A DNA stretch of 64,000 bases from Orbilia blumenaviensis (lineage: Eukaryota; Ascomycota; Orbiliomycetes; Orbiliales; Orbiliaceae). The notes beneath the pieces were generated by a model, which made no database searches, had not been told where the DNA came from, and saw only the letters and a program-made list of their open reading frames with translations. Both the position numbers and the translations under genes were made by a program. Below, piece after piece: positions 21,976 to 36,500 of this stretch; position 1 is the stretch's first letter, and each line of letters begins with the position of its first letter. The stretch covers positions 2,480,001 through 2,544,000 of the forward strand of contig JAVHNS010000003.1 of NCBI GenBank assembly GCA_036872755.1, given 5' to 3'.

Positions 21976-22598
21976 GGCAACAGATGATCCAGCAAGTTTC
22001 TGTAGCCCAAAAATACTGCGCTTGAAGTGTAGTATGTGCAGTTGTTAGGTGGCGGTTCAGTTTAGTTATTTGAACTAGTACATAATGCGGACGATGAAGA
22101 TGTTATAAGGTTGGGGTTTGAGCTGTCAAGACCATCAACTACCGCGTGGACAATTCACGGGAGCTGCAGCTTAATCCAGGCTTGGCAGATTCCAACGCAC
22201 AAAAACCCCATAAATCTCCGTGCAACGGATATCTACATTAGGTACCCGGCTTACCCAAATACTTAACTTAAAGTATCTATTAGATCTGCCAAAGAAATAT
22301 ATTACTCCCCTAGCCTTCTTTTTATTTTTTTATTTTTTTCTTTTCTTTCTTTTTTTCTTCTTCTTTAGCTTCAGCGACATGCTATTCCCTCGTCTCAAGA
22401 ATGATATATGATTTTCAATATTCTAGTTTTGAACGGGAAATACGCGAAGGCTCATTCTCAGATCCCACAGACTGTATTATTATGACTGAGGAGAGGAACC
22501 AGAGACGAAGCACCGATCCTTGATAATTACAGGCAATGGCAACCCTGGGGTTACTATCTTGGTCGGTAGATCCTCCAATACGACTAAGATGTCGCCGT
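21976..22598. other. Intergenic region between RPT3 and the GH5 gene
   Basis: Contains the GH5 promoter (minus strand) and the RPT3 3' flank. A T-rich polypyrimidine tract lies at about 22318-22366. No gene is supported; the frame at 22220-22411 is low-complexity. Confidence 0.55.
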
Positions 22599-24204
<1,606 letters not shown>

Positions 24205-25083
24205 TGTAACGAAGTTAAGAGTCGTTGAAAACGATGTATCGATAGGTTTCGGAAGTGCTCTCGTCACGTTGGATTCCCTCTTGTTTCTGATGCGGGGTCG
24301 GTGGTGCTTGAGGAGCTTGTAGAGGGATGTGTAGTCGACGAGCGTGTCGGGAACGTGATAGTGTTTAAAGCTCTATTTACAACGCATGACTGAGAAGGTT
24401 CTGGTCATTAAGTGCTTACACATACAGAACCGCGCGGTGCCGCCAAAAAAATTACATGACAACGTAAGCTACGTAAGCCGCTTTCAAACACACCAAAAAT
24501 CAGTATGGGAGGTTTGATGGACACGAGATAGGTTATATAAGCTTCAGTATCATACCAGCCTGTAGAGTTGACCTTGAGGCTTATAATGTATTCGGGAGCT
24601 TGTTAACGGTTTGTTTGAGGCTATTTCCAGCCTTTCCGTTTACTATTTACTGAAAGTCTCAGGTTAGTTACCTCTTAACTTCCTAAGTATTTAGGTAGAT
24701 ACGTAGGTATTTAATGAATAACCTCTTGGCTAACTTTTATAAATGTTACCATCACTAATATAAACTCTTTCATGTGTCCCTTTATTACTAATCCTAGTCC
24801 ATATCATTTGGTAACATCGATCATCTCCAGCCTACCAAACCTCCGACGAACCGCCATTGAGGAAACCCCAAAACTGGGGAGTCTGTAGTAGATTGAAGAC
24901 TGTCTGCAAGTAACGACCGTTTTTGAATAACTAAATAACAAATAATATATTATAATATAACACAATAGATGACTTTCCTGGAATGTAGTTATAAAAAGGT
25001 TGAACATTAATATTTGTTCATGGCCGCAGAGATATAGTTGTTTGTTTGTTTGCTTTTTTATGAAGACGTCTATATATACTAGG
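24205..25083. other. RPT3 upstream region and border to the A+T-rich compartment
   Basis: The first 250 bp should hold the RPT3 promoter. Composition then shifts steadily toward A+T, and by 24.9-25.1 kb the gene compartment ends. A stretch at about 24805-24910 keeps normal composition and an open minus frame (to 25007), possibly a remnant of an old mobile element. I recognise no family in it. Confidence 0.5.
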
Positions 25084-25240
25084 TGTCACGACCAGTCATA
25101 CTAGGTATATCTTGGCATGTCAAACATAAGTATGTTTTAGCTTTAGATTCAACTTATAAAACAGATTTACTATATAGATATTCAAAAAAATAAATTTAAA
25201 AATAAATTAGATTAAAATTGGATTATTTACAAACATCAGG
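25084..25240 (+). mobile_element. Truncated LTR of the 9.2 kb element family (LTR-A)
   Basis: Starts TGTCACGACCAGTCATACTA and follows the start of the LTR at 53001 for about 155 nt, mostly with transition differences, then diverges near 25240. No partner end or target duplication is visible, so it is a 5' fragment at the edge of the A+T-rich region. Confidence 0.75.
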
Positions 25241-25734
25241 AAAAGTACACAGTTCCATCATACTCCATCCTGCCCATCTTAAGACATTTAAAACACTTTA
25301 AAGCTTAAAAAAGATTATTTTTTCAAATAGGATTTATTCCATCCAATAAAACTTATTTTATTTAATAAAAAACTTTTTATTATATTAAATAGTTCTCATT
25401 ATATTAAGATAATTTTATTTTATAAATAAATTTTTATTTTATAAATAAACTTCTATTCTATAGATAATTTTTTTATTTTGTGAAATATTATTTATTAAAA
25501 AAAATTAAATATTATTTATAAAAAATTAATATAAAATTAATTTAAAAAATAATATAATAATTTTGAAAATTTAAAATAAATTAATTTTTATTTTTAAATA
25601 TTTAAAATTTTTAATTTTATTAATATATATTTTAAAAATTTAAAAAGATATATATAAAATTATAATATTATTACATTATATTATTATTATAATTATTATA
25701 AAAACTAAAATTTTAAATTTTAAATAAAAAATTT
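25241..25734. other. A+T-rich sequence without recognised features
   Basis: About 25241-25300 keeps normal composition but matches nothing else in the window. The rest is almost pure A and T. No gene is supported. Confidence 0.5.
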
Positions 25735-26087
25735 ATGCCCGACTGCGTTGCAGGAGGGTTAAAGTTGAACCAGCGCGTGAGAGCGCGATCCATACTAAAT
25801 CTAGAAAAAAATATATTGTTTTTAGCTGACTTAAAGAAATTTTTTTTTTTTTTTTTTATATAAATTTATATAAAATTTTAAAAGTTTTAGTAAAAAAAAT
25901 AGATCTTAATATTCTTATAATTTTGTTAAAATTATAAATTTATTGATTATTTATAAAATCTTAAGTTTTTTTTTTTTCTATAAATATGTGCTATTATTAT
26001 TCAAGTTTAAGTGTACAATTTGAATTAACATTGGTCTCAAAGATGTCGCAGTTGGGTTTGAGTGCTGCGCAGCGGCCTCCTAGTTAA
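25735..26087 (+). repeat. Dispersed repeat S, copy 1 (about 350 bp)
   Basis: Begins ATGCCCGACTGCGTTGCAGG and ends GCGGCCTCCTAGTTAA, with an A+T-rich, RIP-like interior. The subterminal words CCCGACTGC (start) and its complement GCAGTTGGG (about 45 nt before the end) are in inverted relation. Three further copies occur at 26218, 51086 and 63756. Length and dispersion suggest a SINE or MITE; neither class is proven. Confidence 0.75.
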
Positions 26088-26217
26088 TTTTTATTGATTT
26101 ATAAAATTTTAATAAACTTTTTATTAATTTAAATTAATTTATTATTAAATTTTATAAATTTTATATCAACTTTTTTAACATTAATAACTTTTATTAATTT
26201 AATATTTTTTTTTAATT

Positions 26218-26956
26218 ATGCCCGACTGCTTTGCAGGAGGGTTAAAGTTGAACCAGCGCAAGGCGCGATCCTACCCAGACCTGCCAAAAAATATATTGTT
26301 TTTAACAAACTTAGAATTTTTTTTTTTAAATTTTTTGTTATACAAATTTATATAAGATTTTTCAAGTTTTAACACTATTTTCAGATTTTAATAAAGTTTT
26401 ATTAAGAAATTTTCAGAAAATTTCAAAATTACTTTTAACAAAAATGATTATTATTTTTATTTTTTTTTTAATTTATAACTTTAATATTTTAGTATAATAT
26501 TTTTTAATTTATTATTTAACTTTAATTAAATAAATAAATTTATAACTATTATTTTTATATTTTTTTAATTTTTTTTAATTAAATTATTTTTAATAAAAAT
26601 ATAATTATATAACTATTTTTGATGTTACAACTATATTTTTATTAATTTTTAATTAATTTTATTTTAATTTAATTTAGTTTTTATATGTAAAATAGTTACA
26701 TAATATATATAAAAAAATAACATCACAAAAATTTCAACATTAAATTAAATTAAATAAAAATTAAATAATAGTTTTAATATCAAAAATAATCACATAATTA
26801 TATACAAAAATAACATTAAAATTATATTAATTATTATATTAATTATTATATTAATTATATATTATATTAATAATTATATTGATTATTATATATTATTCAT
26901 TTAAAATCAAGATACCGCAGTCGGGTTTGAGTACTGCGCAGCAGCCTTCTAGTTAA
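26218..26956 (+). repeat. Dispersed repeat S, copy 2, with an internal insertion
   Basis: Has the same start (CCCGACTGCTTTGCAGG) and end (CAGCAGCCTTCTAGTTAA) as copy 1 but is 739 nt long. The extra 390 nt or so lies around 26455-26890 and contains two inverted arms (about 26585-26635 and 26770-26825) around an A+T-rich centre, which suggests a small palindromic element landed in it. Confidence 0.7.
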
Positions 26957-27285
26957 TATTAAAATATTTTTAAAATCTAATTTTTTTAAGTATTTTTAAA
27001 ATAATAATATAAAAATTTTAGAAAAATTAATAATAAATTATAATTTATATTTTAAAATTCTTTTTTTTAATAAAAATATTTTTTTCTTTAATAGATAATT
27101 AATATAATTAATTTAAATTTATTTAATATAAAATAGAATATATTTATATTTTATAATTTTCCAAATTATATTTGTTAAATAATTTTAAAAATTTAAAATA
27201 TATTATTTAATTTATATAAATATTAATTTTATTAAAAAGATAAATATAAAATCATAAAAAATAAATATTTATTTTTAAATATTAT
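26957..27285. other. A+T-rich sequence without recognised features
   Basis: RIP-like A/T sequence between repeat S and the large nested LTR element. Nothing further is recognised. Confidence 0.5.
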
Positions 27286-29007
27286 TGTTATGATATATGT
27301 TATACATATACATGTGTACCAATATATATATAAGTCTGTATTTATATGATTGATAATTAATTGTATATGTAAATAGTAATATAATATATATTTTATTTAT
27401 AAAATAGTATAAATAAATTTAGTTATAAATTTGTTATATATATCCTTTATATTTTAATTTATTATAATAATTATAAGTAATACAGTATTTAAATATATAA
27501 TTTATAAAATATATAAACTAATTAATTTTATAATACAAGTTTAAATTATATTAATAAAATTAAATAATTAATTTTTTTATTATAAAATTATTGTTATTAT
27601 GAGGTTAACTTATGTTTTTATAATTTTATAATTTTTTAAAAAAATACAAAAAAACTTATAAATAATAAAAAAACTTTATTAAATTTATTAAATTTTTAAG
27701 TTTTAATTTTAATAATTTTATATTTATATATTATAAATTATAAAATATTAAATCATATATAAAAAAAATATTCTAAAATTTTAATAATTACTAATATAAT
27801 TATAATATTATTAATGTAAGTTATGTATTTATATATATAAATGTTATATATTATAATTAATATTAATTATTTATATATTATAAAAATTATATATATATAT
27901 ATTATATAAATTATTATATAACTTTATATAATTTATATCATAAATATTAATTATATTTATAAAATTATGTAGTTTTATAACTTTTATAATTTAATATAAA
28001 ATTTATAAATATTGTTTATAATTTTAAATTATATAACTTATATAATATATTTTAAGTTTATATATAAAAATAAATATTTAATTAATAATTTTTGTTTTTA
28101 TATTTATAAAATAAAATTTTTTATTATTATTTTATATTTAACATAAATTTTTTATATTTATAATTTTAGTTTTTATTAAAATAATTTTTGTTTTTATTTT
28201 TTATATTATTTAATTATTATAATTATTACTACTAATAAGTATAGATATCATAGTGGTGTTAAAAATATAGAAAATATTAATAATATTTTTAAACTTATAA
28301 ATATTCTAATTATTAATAATATTATAAATGATGTTAATAGTGATAATACAATTATTAGTATTATTATTTTTATAATTTTAATAATAATTAATAATTTAAA
28401 TAAATTAATATATTTTAATATAATTATTAATAATTTTAATTATTACTCTTGAGACAAAGGGTGGGGTTGCAAGACCGTCGGTGTGAAAACAGTTTGCGGG
28501 TTGCCACACTGTTTTCGGAACCGTTTTTCAACTTTCTAACTGTTTATAAAACAGTTAGCAAATGATTTGCTAGTTTTTTTATAGTTTTTTAACCATTTTC
28601 AAAACCGTTTTTGAAATAATTAATTGTTTGTTTTTATAACAATTTTTTGACGGTTTTCTGACAGTTTTCTGACAGTTTTGTTGCGGTTGTGTTGCGGTTT
28701 CAACAATCGTTTTAATAATAGTTTGCAGATCATTTCATAATAGTTTGCAAATCGTTTTCACAACAATCACATTACTGCAATTTTAGCTAATTAAATTAAA
28801 TAAATTAAATATATTAAAATAGTGATCACGTAACCATTTTAACCTGCTTAACTCTCTTTTTCTCTTTAATTTAAATTTAATTTAGTTCTCGCATGCAAAT
28901 TAATCACGTGACACATACAAAAATAACTTTGAACTTTATTTTTAAAATTACTTTCAACTATTATTTTACTTTCAACTTCTCTTTTAATCTATCATCATTC
29001 TACCACC

Positions 29008-29425
29008 TCACTAGCTGCCTCACTAGCTGCCGTGCTAGCTACCTCACTTACTAGCTACTAACTTGCTAAGTCCTCCACTAGCTGCCTTACTAGCTACTTT
29101 GCTAACTGTTGTATTAACTGCCGTACTAACTGCCATACTAGCTGCCATACTAGCTGCCGTACTAGCTGCCGTACTAACTACCAACAAACTAAGTACTTCA
29201 CTAACTACCTACCTTATTAACTAACTACTGTATTAACTGCTATATTAACTACCACACTAACTGTTATACTAGCTGTCATATTAGCTGCCATACTAACTAC
29301 CATGCTAACTATTCTATTAGCTATTCTTATTCTATTAGCTGTTCTTATTTTATTAACTATTCTTATTCTATTAACTGTTTTTATTTTATTAACTGTTTTA
29401 TTAGCTATTAGTTGTTTTATTAACT
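29008..29425. repeat. Degenerate 12-nt minisatellite in TIR element T
   Basis: Unit TACTAGCTGCCR, about 35 degenerate units, grading on the right into T-rich variants. The reverse-complement array is present in copy 2 at about 48120-48510. Confidence 0.85.
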
Positions 29426-29590
29426 ATTATATGAATTTTGTGTTGTAATCAGCGTAAATCAATAAAATCACAACAAAATCGTCATAAAACCATCAAAAAA
29501 TTGTCAGAAAACCATTGTAAAAACTGTTCACCTATCATTTTTAAGTAATATGACAGTTGGGCCACCATTATGCCACCGTTATGCCACCAT

Positions 29591-29670
29591 AATACAGCCG
29601 TCATACAGCCATCATACAGCCGTCATACAGCCATCATACAGCTGTCATACAACCATACAACCGTCATATA
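29591..29670. repeat. 11-nt minisatellite in TIR element T
   Basis: Unit ATACAGCCGTC/ATACAGCCATC alternating, about seven units. Because the period is not a multiple of three, the 80-codon frame across it (29550-29792) repeats every 11 codons and is not a gene. Confidence 0.9.
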
Positions 29671-30006
29671 ACTGTTATATAACCACCATATCACCGTCTT
29701 ACAACCACAAAACCATTTGCCGGTTTTCTGACCGTCTTGCAACCGTCTTGCTAGAACATGCTTTTCCTCAAGAGTATATTTATATAATATAATTTATAAT
29801 ATAATATTTAATAATTTTTTTATTTTTAATAATAATTATATTATAATTAAAATTTTATAAAAATTTATTAATATTATAAATATAATAATATTTTAGCTTT
29901 TTTATTTATTTATATATTTAAATATAGTAATTTTAAATATTAATTTAATATTTACTTTTATAATACTTACTTTTATTATTTTATTCTTATTATTATATTT
30001 ATTATA

Positions 30007-30562
30007 TGTTACACCTGTCCCAGGTATTTTCTAAATAAGAAATTCCTAAAATAGCCTAATATTCTTTAACTAATCATATTCTCAATCTAAAATATTCAAA
30101 TTATTCTTTTAAAATAAGTTAAATTAAATATAGAAATATTAAATAATGTAATTTTTAGTAAAAAAATATTAAATTCAATAAATAAAGATAGTAAACAAAA
30201 TATATTAAATATTAATAAGTTAATTAATAAAATTTGAGAAAAAATCCTAAAATTATTATTATTTAAAAATCTTTATATATATAAATATTATTTATATAAA
30301 TATAAATTATTTATAGATTTGGGTGTTATATATCCTGGAAAGTATTATATATATATAATATACTAAATTATATATAATGTTTTTTGTATAATTTGTTTTA
30401 GGAGTTGTGTTGTTGATATAATATAGTTTAATTTGTTTTTTTTTAATATAATTTTCTTTTACTAGATATTTATATTATAAATTTAATTTATAAATTAAAT
30501 TTAAAATTAAATAAATTTATATTTAATATATTAAAATATATTTAATATAATTAATTATAATA
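30007..30562 (-). repeat. 3' LTR of LTR-A copy 1
   Basis: The outer end (30007-30100) keeps C and G. The inner end (to 30562) is reduced to A and T but stays alignable to the LTR at 38635-39190. Confidence 0.82.
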
Positions 30563-33500
30563 TTATCTTTTTTTTTAAAAAAAAATTTTAAAAAAAAATT
30601 TTTATATAAGATTTTTTTATTAAAAAAAAATATAATAAAATTTAATAAAAAATTTTTATATAAAATTTATTTATAAAATTCTATTATATAAAAAATTTAT
30701 TTAAAAAAAATTTATATATAAAAAATTATATATTTAAAAATATAATTTTTTGTAATTATATTATATAATTATATAATTAAAATCAAATATAAATAATTGT
30801 AATTTATATTATAATTAAATTTTAAAATTTAAATTATAAAATATTTTTTATATATATAAAATAATATTAAATTTTTATTTTAATTATGTAATAAAATATT
30901 ATTTAAAAATTTAAAAAAAAATTAAAAAATTATATTTAAATAAAATAAAAGAGGATTATTTTTTTTAAATAATTTAAATTAGAAAATTTAAAAATTATAA
31001 TTTTGTATTTATATTATATTGCAAATAATTATATTTACATCATATTTAAAAAAAAATATCAAATATAAAATTTATTATAAACAAAATAAAATAAGAAAAT
31101 ATAATATAATTCCTTATAAATAATTTTTGTTTTTTTTTATTTTATAAAATATTTTTAATTTAAAATTTTTAATAAATTATATTATAAAAATTTAAAATAA
31201 AAAATTTAAAAAATTAGAAGAAATTTTTGCTTAATATGAAATAATATATTAAAAAATTATTAAAAATTAAATAAAGTTTATAAAATTTCTAATTAAATTT
31301 AATATTATTATAATTAAATTAAAACATTAATTTATTAAAATTTTAGTAATTATATAGAAATATTAAAAATCTTTTTTTCATAAAAAATAAAAAATTATAG
31401 AAAATAATATAATATTTGGAAATAATTTAATTATTAAAAAAGAAATTAATAAAAATTTATCAATATTTAATAAAATATTTAATTTTTTTTACAATATTTT
31501 AACAAATATAATAAATTTTTTTATTAAATAAAATAAAAATTATTTTATATTTTTTATAAAAATTTTTTTTTAAAATATTATCTAAAATTTAACTAATTTT
31601 TTATTATATATTTATAATTTTTTATTTTTAAATTAAATTATGTTTTATTATTTTATTATAATTTATATTAAATCATTAATTCCAATAATTTATAGTATTA
31701 TTTTATTAATATAATTTCTATATAATCATTTATTAACACTACCAAAATACAAAATTCTATTAATTAAAAAAATAAAATATTTGAAAAAAATTAAAAAATA
31801 ATTAAATAAATAACATTATAAATATTTATTTAAATTATATATTTATAAAAATAAATATTTATAAAAAAAATTTATAAATATAAAAATTAATTAAATAAAA
31901 AAATTATATTTTTATAAATTAAAAATTTATAAAATATATTAATTTTTATTTTTTTTAAATTTTTTTTATTTTTATTTAAATATAAAAATATTAGATTAAT
32001 AAAATAAGTTTTTATTTTTAAAATAATCTTATATAATTTATAATAAAATATTTTTTTTTAATTATTAAAAATTATTTTTTAATTTATAAAAAATAATTTA
32101 ATAAATAAAATATTTATTATTATTATTAAATTTATCAAAAATTTTTTTAATTTTATATTTTATATAATCATCATATTTGATTTTAATCTTATTCAAGTTT
32201 TTTTTAAATCCTAAAAAAATTTTTTTTAAAATTAAAATATAAAATATTTTATATATTTATATTAATTTAAGTATATTAAATTTAAAATAATATTTTTTAA
32301 ATTTTTTTTTAATTATATATAAATTAAATTTTTAAAAATTAAATTTTTTATTAAATTATTTAATTTTTAAATTTTATATAAGTAAATATACTTTATTTTT
32401 TTTTTTAAAATCTAAAACTTTCTTTTATTATTTATTATAATAATAATTTATTTTTTTTTATAAAAACTAAAAATTTTTTATAAAAATATTATAAATATTT
32501 TTTATTAATTTCATATATTCTTCAATTTTAAGAATAATTTTTTTTAATATAAAAAAAAAAAGAATAATTTTAGATATTTATTTTCTTAATATTTTATATA
32601 AAGTATACTTTATAATTAAATATTGAAAAATATTATAAATGAATTTTGCCATAAATAGAAAAAATATTCAATTATTTTAAACATAATTAAAAAAATTTCA
32701 AAAATAAATTTTAAAAATTTAAATAAATCTCTCAAAAGCTTCATCCATTTAAATATAATTTTTAATTATAATATTTAATTTAATATTAATTTAATTTATA
32801 ATTAATTATTAATATTTATTTATAAAAAGAGAATTATAATTAAAAATATATTTTTATTAAATTTTATATTTAAAGAAAATATAGTTATAATAGATTTATT
32901 GTAATTTTTTGATTTTTTATTAATTATTTTATAAAATAAAAATAGTAATTTTTATTAATTTATTTATAATAATTAATATTTTATTATATAATTTATTAGT
33001 AAAGGAGTTTTATGTTAAAAGTATTTTTTGTATAAAGTTATAAATAATAATTTTAAAAAATATATTTAGCATATTATATAATTAAAAAATTTTATAAAAT
33101 TTATATTAATTAAATTTATTTTTGTAATAAAAATTATAAATTTTAATATATTTTTTAATTTACTTTTTTATTTAAAACCAAAAATAAATTTTTGTAATAA
33201 ATTTTTAAATATAATTAATTTTAAAATAATTATAAATTAAGTAATTATAGTATAAGAAAATAAGTTTTTTTTAAAATTTTTTAATTAAAATATAAAATAA
33301 ATTTTGAAATATAATAATTTTATTAATTAATTTAAAATAAAAAAATATATTTTTTTTTTTTAAGATTTATTATATAATAGAATTTTATTTATAAATTTTA
33401 AAAACTTTTTATTAAAAATTATTTTTAATATTATATTTTATTAGATTTAAGAATTTGTTTATAAAAAATTTGGTTTTTAATATTATTATATTTAAAAATT

Positions 33501-36500
33501 ATTTTTTTATTAAATTTAATATTTTTAATAAAATTTAATTTTTTATTTATTATATTTATAAAAATATATTTTTTTTTTTTAAAATATATTATTTTTATGC
33601 TATATTTATTAAAGAGTTTTTATTATTAAATTTGTTGTTTATTAAGTTTTTTTGTGGTTAAGAAGTAAGTAAGATTTTTGTAATTAAATAAAATTATAAA
33701 AGGTTTTTTGCTTTAAAAGTAAATATATTATTTTTAATATGTTTTTATAATAGTTATTAATTTTTTATTATAAATAGTATATTATAATTATATAATATTA
33801 AATTTATAAAAAATATAAATAATAAAATATTATTATTTATTTTTATAAAATTAAAGTAAGTAAATTTTTAACATTATTATAAAAATATTAATTTTAATTT
33901 TAATAAAAAGTTTTAAATTGTAAAGTTTGAAAATAAAAATAGAAGTAAATAATTTCTTAAAAATTTTAAAAATTTAAATTTTTTTAGATATTATTTTAAA
34001 TTTTAATTATTTTTTAATAAATTTAAAAAGTGTTATTAATATAAAATTATATTTTTAAATAAATTATTAATAATAATTATAAAATTTAAAAAATAATTAT
34101 ATTTTTTTGATATTTTTAAAAAAAAATTAATTTTAAATAATTTAAATTTTTTTTAAATTTATTTTAATTTTATTTGAAATAACTATAGTTTTTAAGAATT
34201 TATATTTAATAATAATAAATTTTAATTTGTTTAATATTATATATAAATTATAATTTTAAAAAAATTTTAATATTATATTAATGTTTTTTTTATATTTTTC
34301 TAATATTTTATTAAAAATTAAAATATTATCTAAATAAATAATATAAATAATATTTATATATTTTTAAAATATATGATTTATAAAAGTTTGAAAAAAAATT
34401 AATATATTAATTAATTTAAATAGTATAATTAAGTATTTAAATAAATTGTAGTAGTATTAAAAAGCTATTTTTCATTTTTTTTTTAGATTTATTTTGATAT
34501 TGTAATAAATATTGATAATATTTAATTTGGTAAAGTAATTTATTTTTATTAAATAATTGAAAAACTTACTTATTAATAATAAAAATTTAATATTTTTAAT
34601 TATAATATTATTTAAGTTTTTATAATTAATATATATTCACAATTTTCTATTAAATTTTAATATAAATAATATAAAATATTTTGTAAATAAATTAAAAAAT
34701 TAAATAAATTTATTATAAAGGTTTTTATTAATATATTTGTATAAAATTACAATTTTTTTTTTATATATATATATATAAATAAAAATTTTAATTAAATTTT
34801 TTTTTTTAAAGGAATATAATATATAAATTAATTAATTTTTAATAAAAAATTTTGTTTGTTTAAAGGTTGAAAAATTAATTTATTATTTTTAAAAATTTAA
34901 TTTGGAATTTTTTTTTTTTTTTTATTGATTTTTTATATTTTAAAAAAAATATGTTGTATAAAATAAAGTTTATTTTAAAAGCAATTATTAACTTTTTTTT
35001 ATAACATATATTAGATAAGTTAATAATAAACTTTTTTTAAAAATCAATTATTTGGTCAGATTTTGAAATAAATCTTTTTATAATTGTATTTTAAAAATTT
35101 AAAATAATAAATTTTTTAATTAATATTTAGATTATATTTTTTTAATTAAAAGAATTTAAAAATTAGTTTATAAAAAATTTTTAAAATATTTATTATAATT
35201 ATCTTTAAATATTTATTTATAAAAAATATAAAAATAATTTTATAAATAATTATTTTAAAAGAATTATTATCAAAAATAATAATATATATTTTTTAAAATT
35301 TTTAAATATAAAATAAATTAAATTATTTAATAATTTTAAAATAAATAAATAAATTTTTTATTTTATAATTTAATAAAAACATACTAAAATTTCTATTAAT
35401 ATTAATTAATAAAAAAAAATAATTTTTAATTAATTATAAAAAAAATTATTTAAATAATTTATTTTTAATAATATATAATTTGGATTTTTTAGATAGTATT
35501 GAGTTTTAAAATTTTTTTAATTTTTTTTTTTTATGTTTATTTTTTTATAAATATTTGCAAATTTAATTTTGTTAATATATTAAAATTTTTTAAAATTTAA
35601 TTAAAATTATTTTCTTTTAAAATTGATAATTTTAAATTAAAAATAAGGTGTAATAAAATTATTTTATTTATAATTTAAATAAATTTTTTGAAAATGGTTT
35701 TTAAAATTAAGTTAATAATTAAAAATATGATTTTAATAAATTGTATATTATTATCCTATATTTTGTATATTAGACTTAATTTCTAATATATAAAAATTTT
35801 TAGTAAAGGTAATATATTTTCAAATATAATAAATATAAAAGTTATATTTTTTATAAAATAAATAAATAATTAATTTTTTATAAAATCAATATTTGTAATT
35901 TATTTTTTAAATTAAACTATATTTTTTAATATAATTTATTTTTGCAATATTATAGTATTTAATTTTTCAAAAATATTTATTAATTTTTTTTTCATAATTA
36001 ATATTAAATTAAATAATATAAATATTTTAATAAATTAAAAATTAAATAATAATTTAAAAAAAATATTAATAAAAATATTTTTTATAATTAAAAAAAATAT
36101 TAAAATTATAAAAAATAAATTAAATAAAATTAAAATATTTAGTATATAAGTTTTATTTATTATAATAAAAATTATAAAAATAAAAAATATAATTATAAAA
36201 TTTTATATTTAAAAATTAATTTTTATATAAATAATAATTAAAAATAATTTTTTAATATTTTAAAATAATATATTTAATTTTATTAATTTATTTATAGATA
36301 ATAAAAAAATTAATATTTTTAATTCTTTTATAATAAATTTTCTAATTTTTTATAAAATTAATTTTATAAAAATTGTTATTAATATAAAAAAAAATATTTT
36401 AATATTTTTTAAAAAAAAAATATTTTTAATTTTTAATATATTTATATTTAATATATTTAATAGTAAAAATAATATAATAATTTAAATATTTAAAATTTAA

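Larger units (their letters stand above)
28444..29776 (+). mobile_element. TIR element T, copy 1, with internal minisatellites
   Basis: Bounded by TACTCTTGAGACAAAG and the complement of TACTCTTGAGGAAAAG, with a further subterminal inverted pair GTTGCAAGACCGTC (about 28463) and GACCGTCTTGCAAC (about 29730). If the outer TA is the target duplication, the terminal repeat begins CTCTTGAG, a Tc1/mariner-like arrangement. It has no transposase frame, so it is non-autonomous. The interior contains AACCGT-rich motifs, a 12-nt minisatellite and an 11-nt minisatellite. It retains far more G+C than the surrounding element B, into which it is inserted. Confidence 0.8.

Noticed and set aside
24804..25007. 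67-codon minus-strand frame next to the compartment border
   Set aside because: About 35 codons have normal composition, but no family is recognisable; kept only as a possible mobile-element remnant.
25735..26087. tRNA gene or clear tRNA-derived SINE
   Set aside because: Only a weak B-box-like word is seen; no A box at proper spacing and no cloverleaf can be drawn.
29008..29425. CRISPR-like array
   Set aside because: The 12-nt units are contiguous and degenerate without spacers, and the genome is fungal; it is a minisatellite.
29550..29792. 80-codon plus-strand frame in the A+T-rich region
   Set aside because: It runs through an 11-nt tandem repeat and merely repeats a short peptide; no domain and no gene context.
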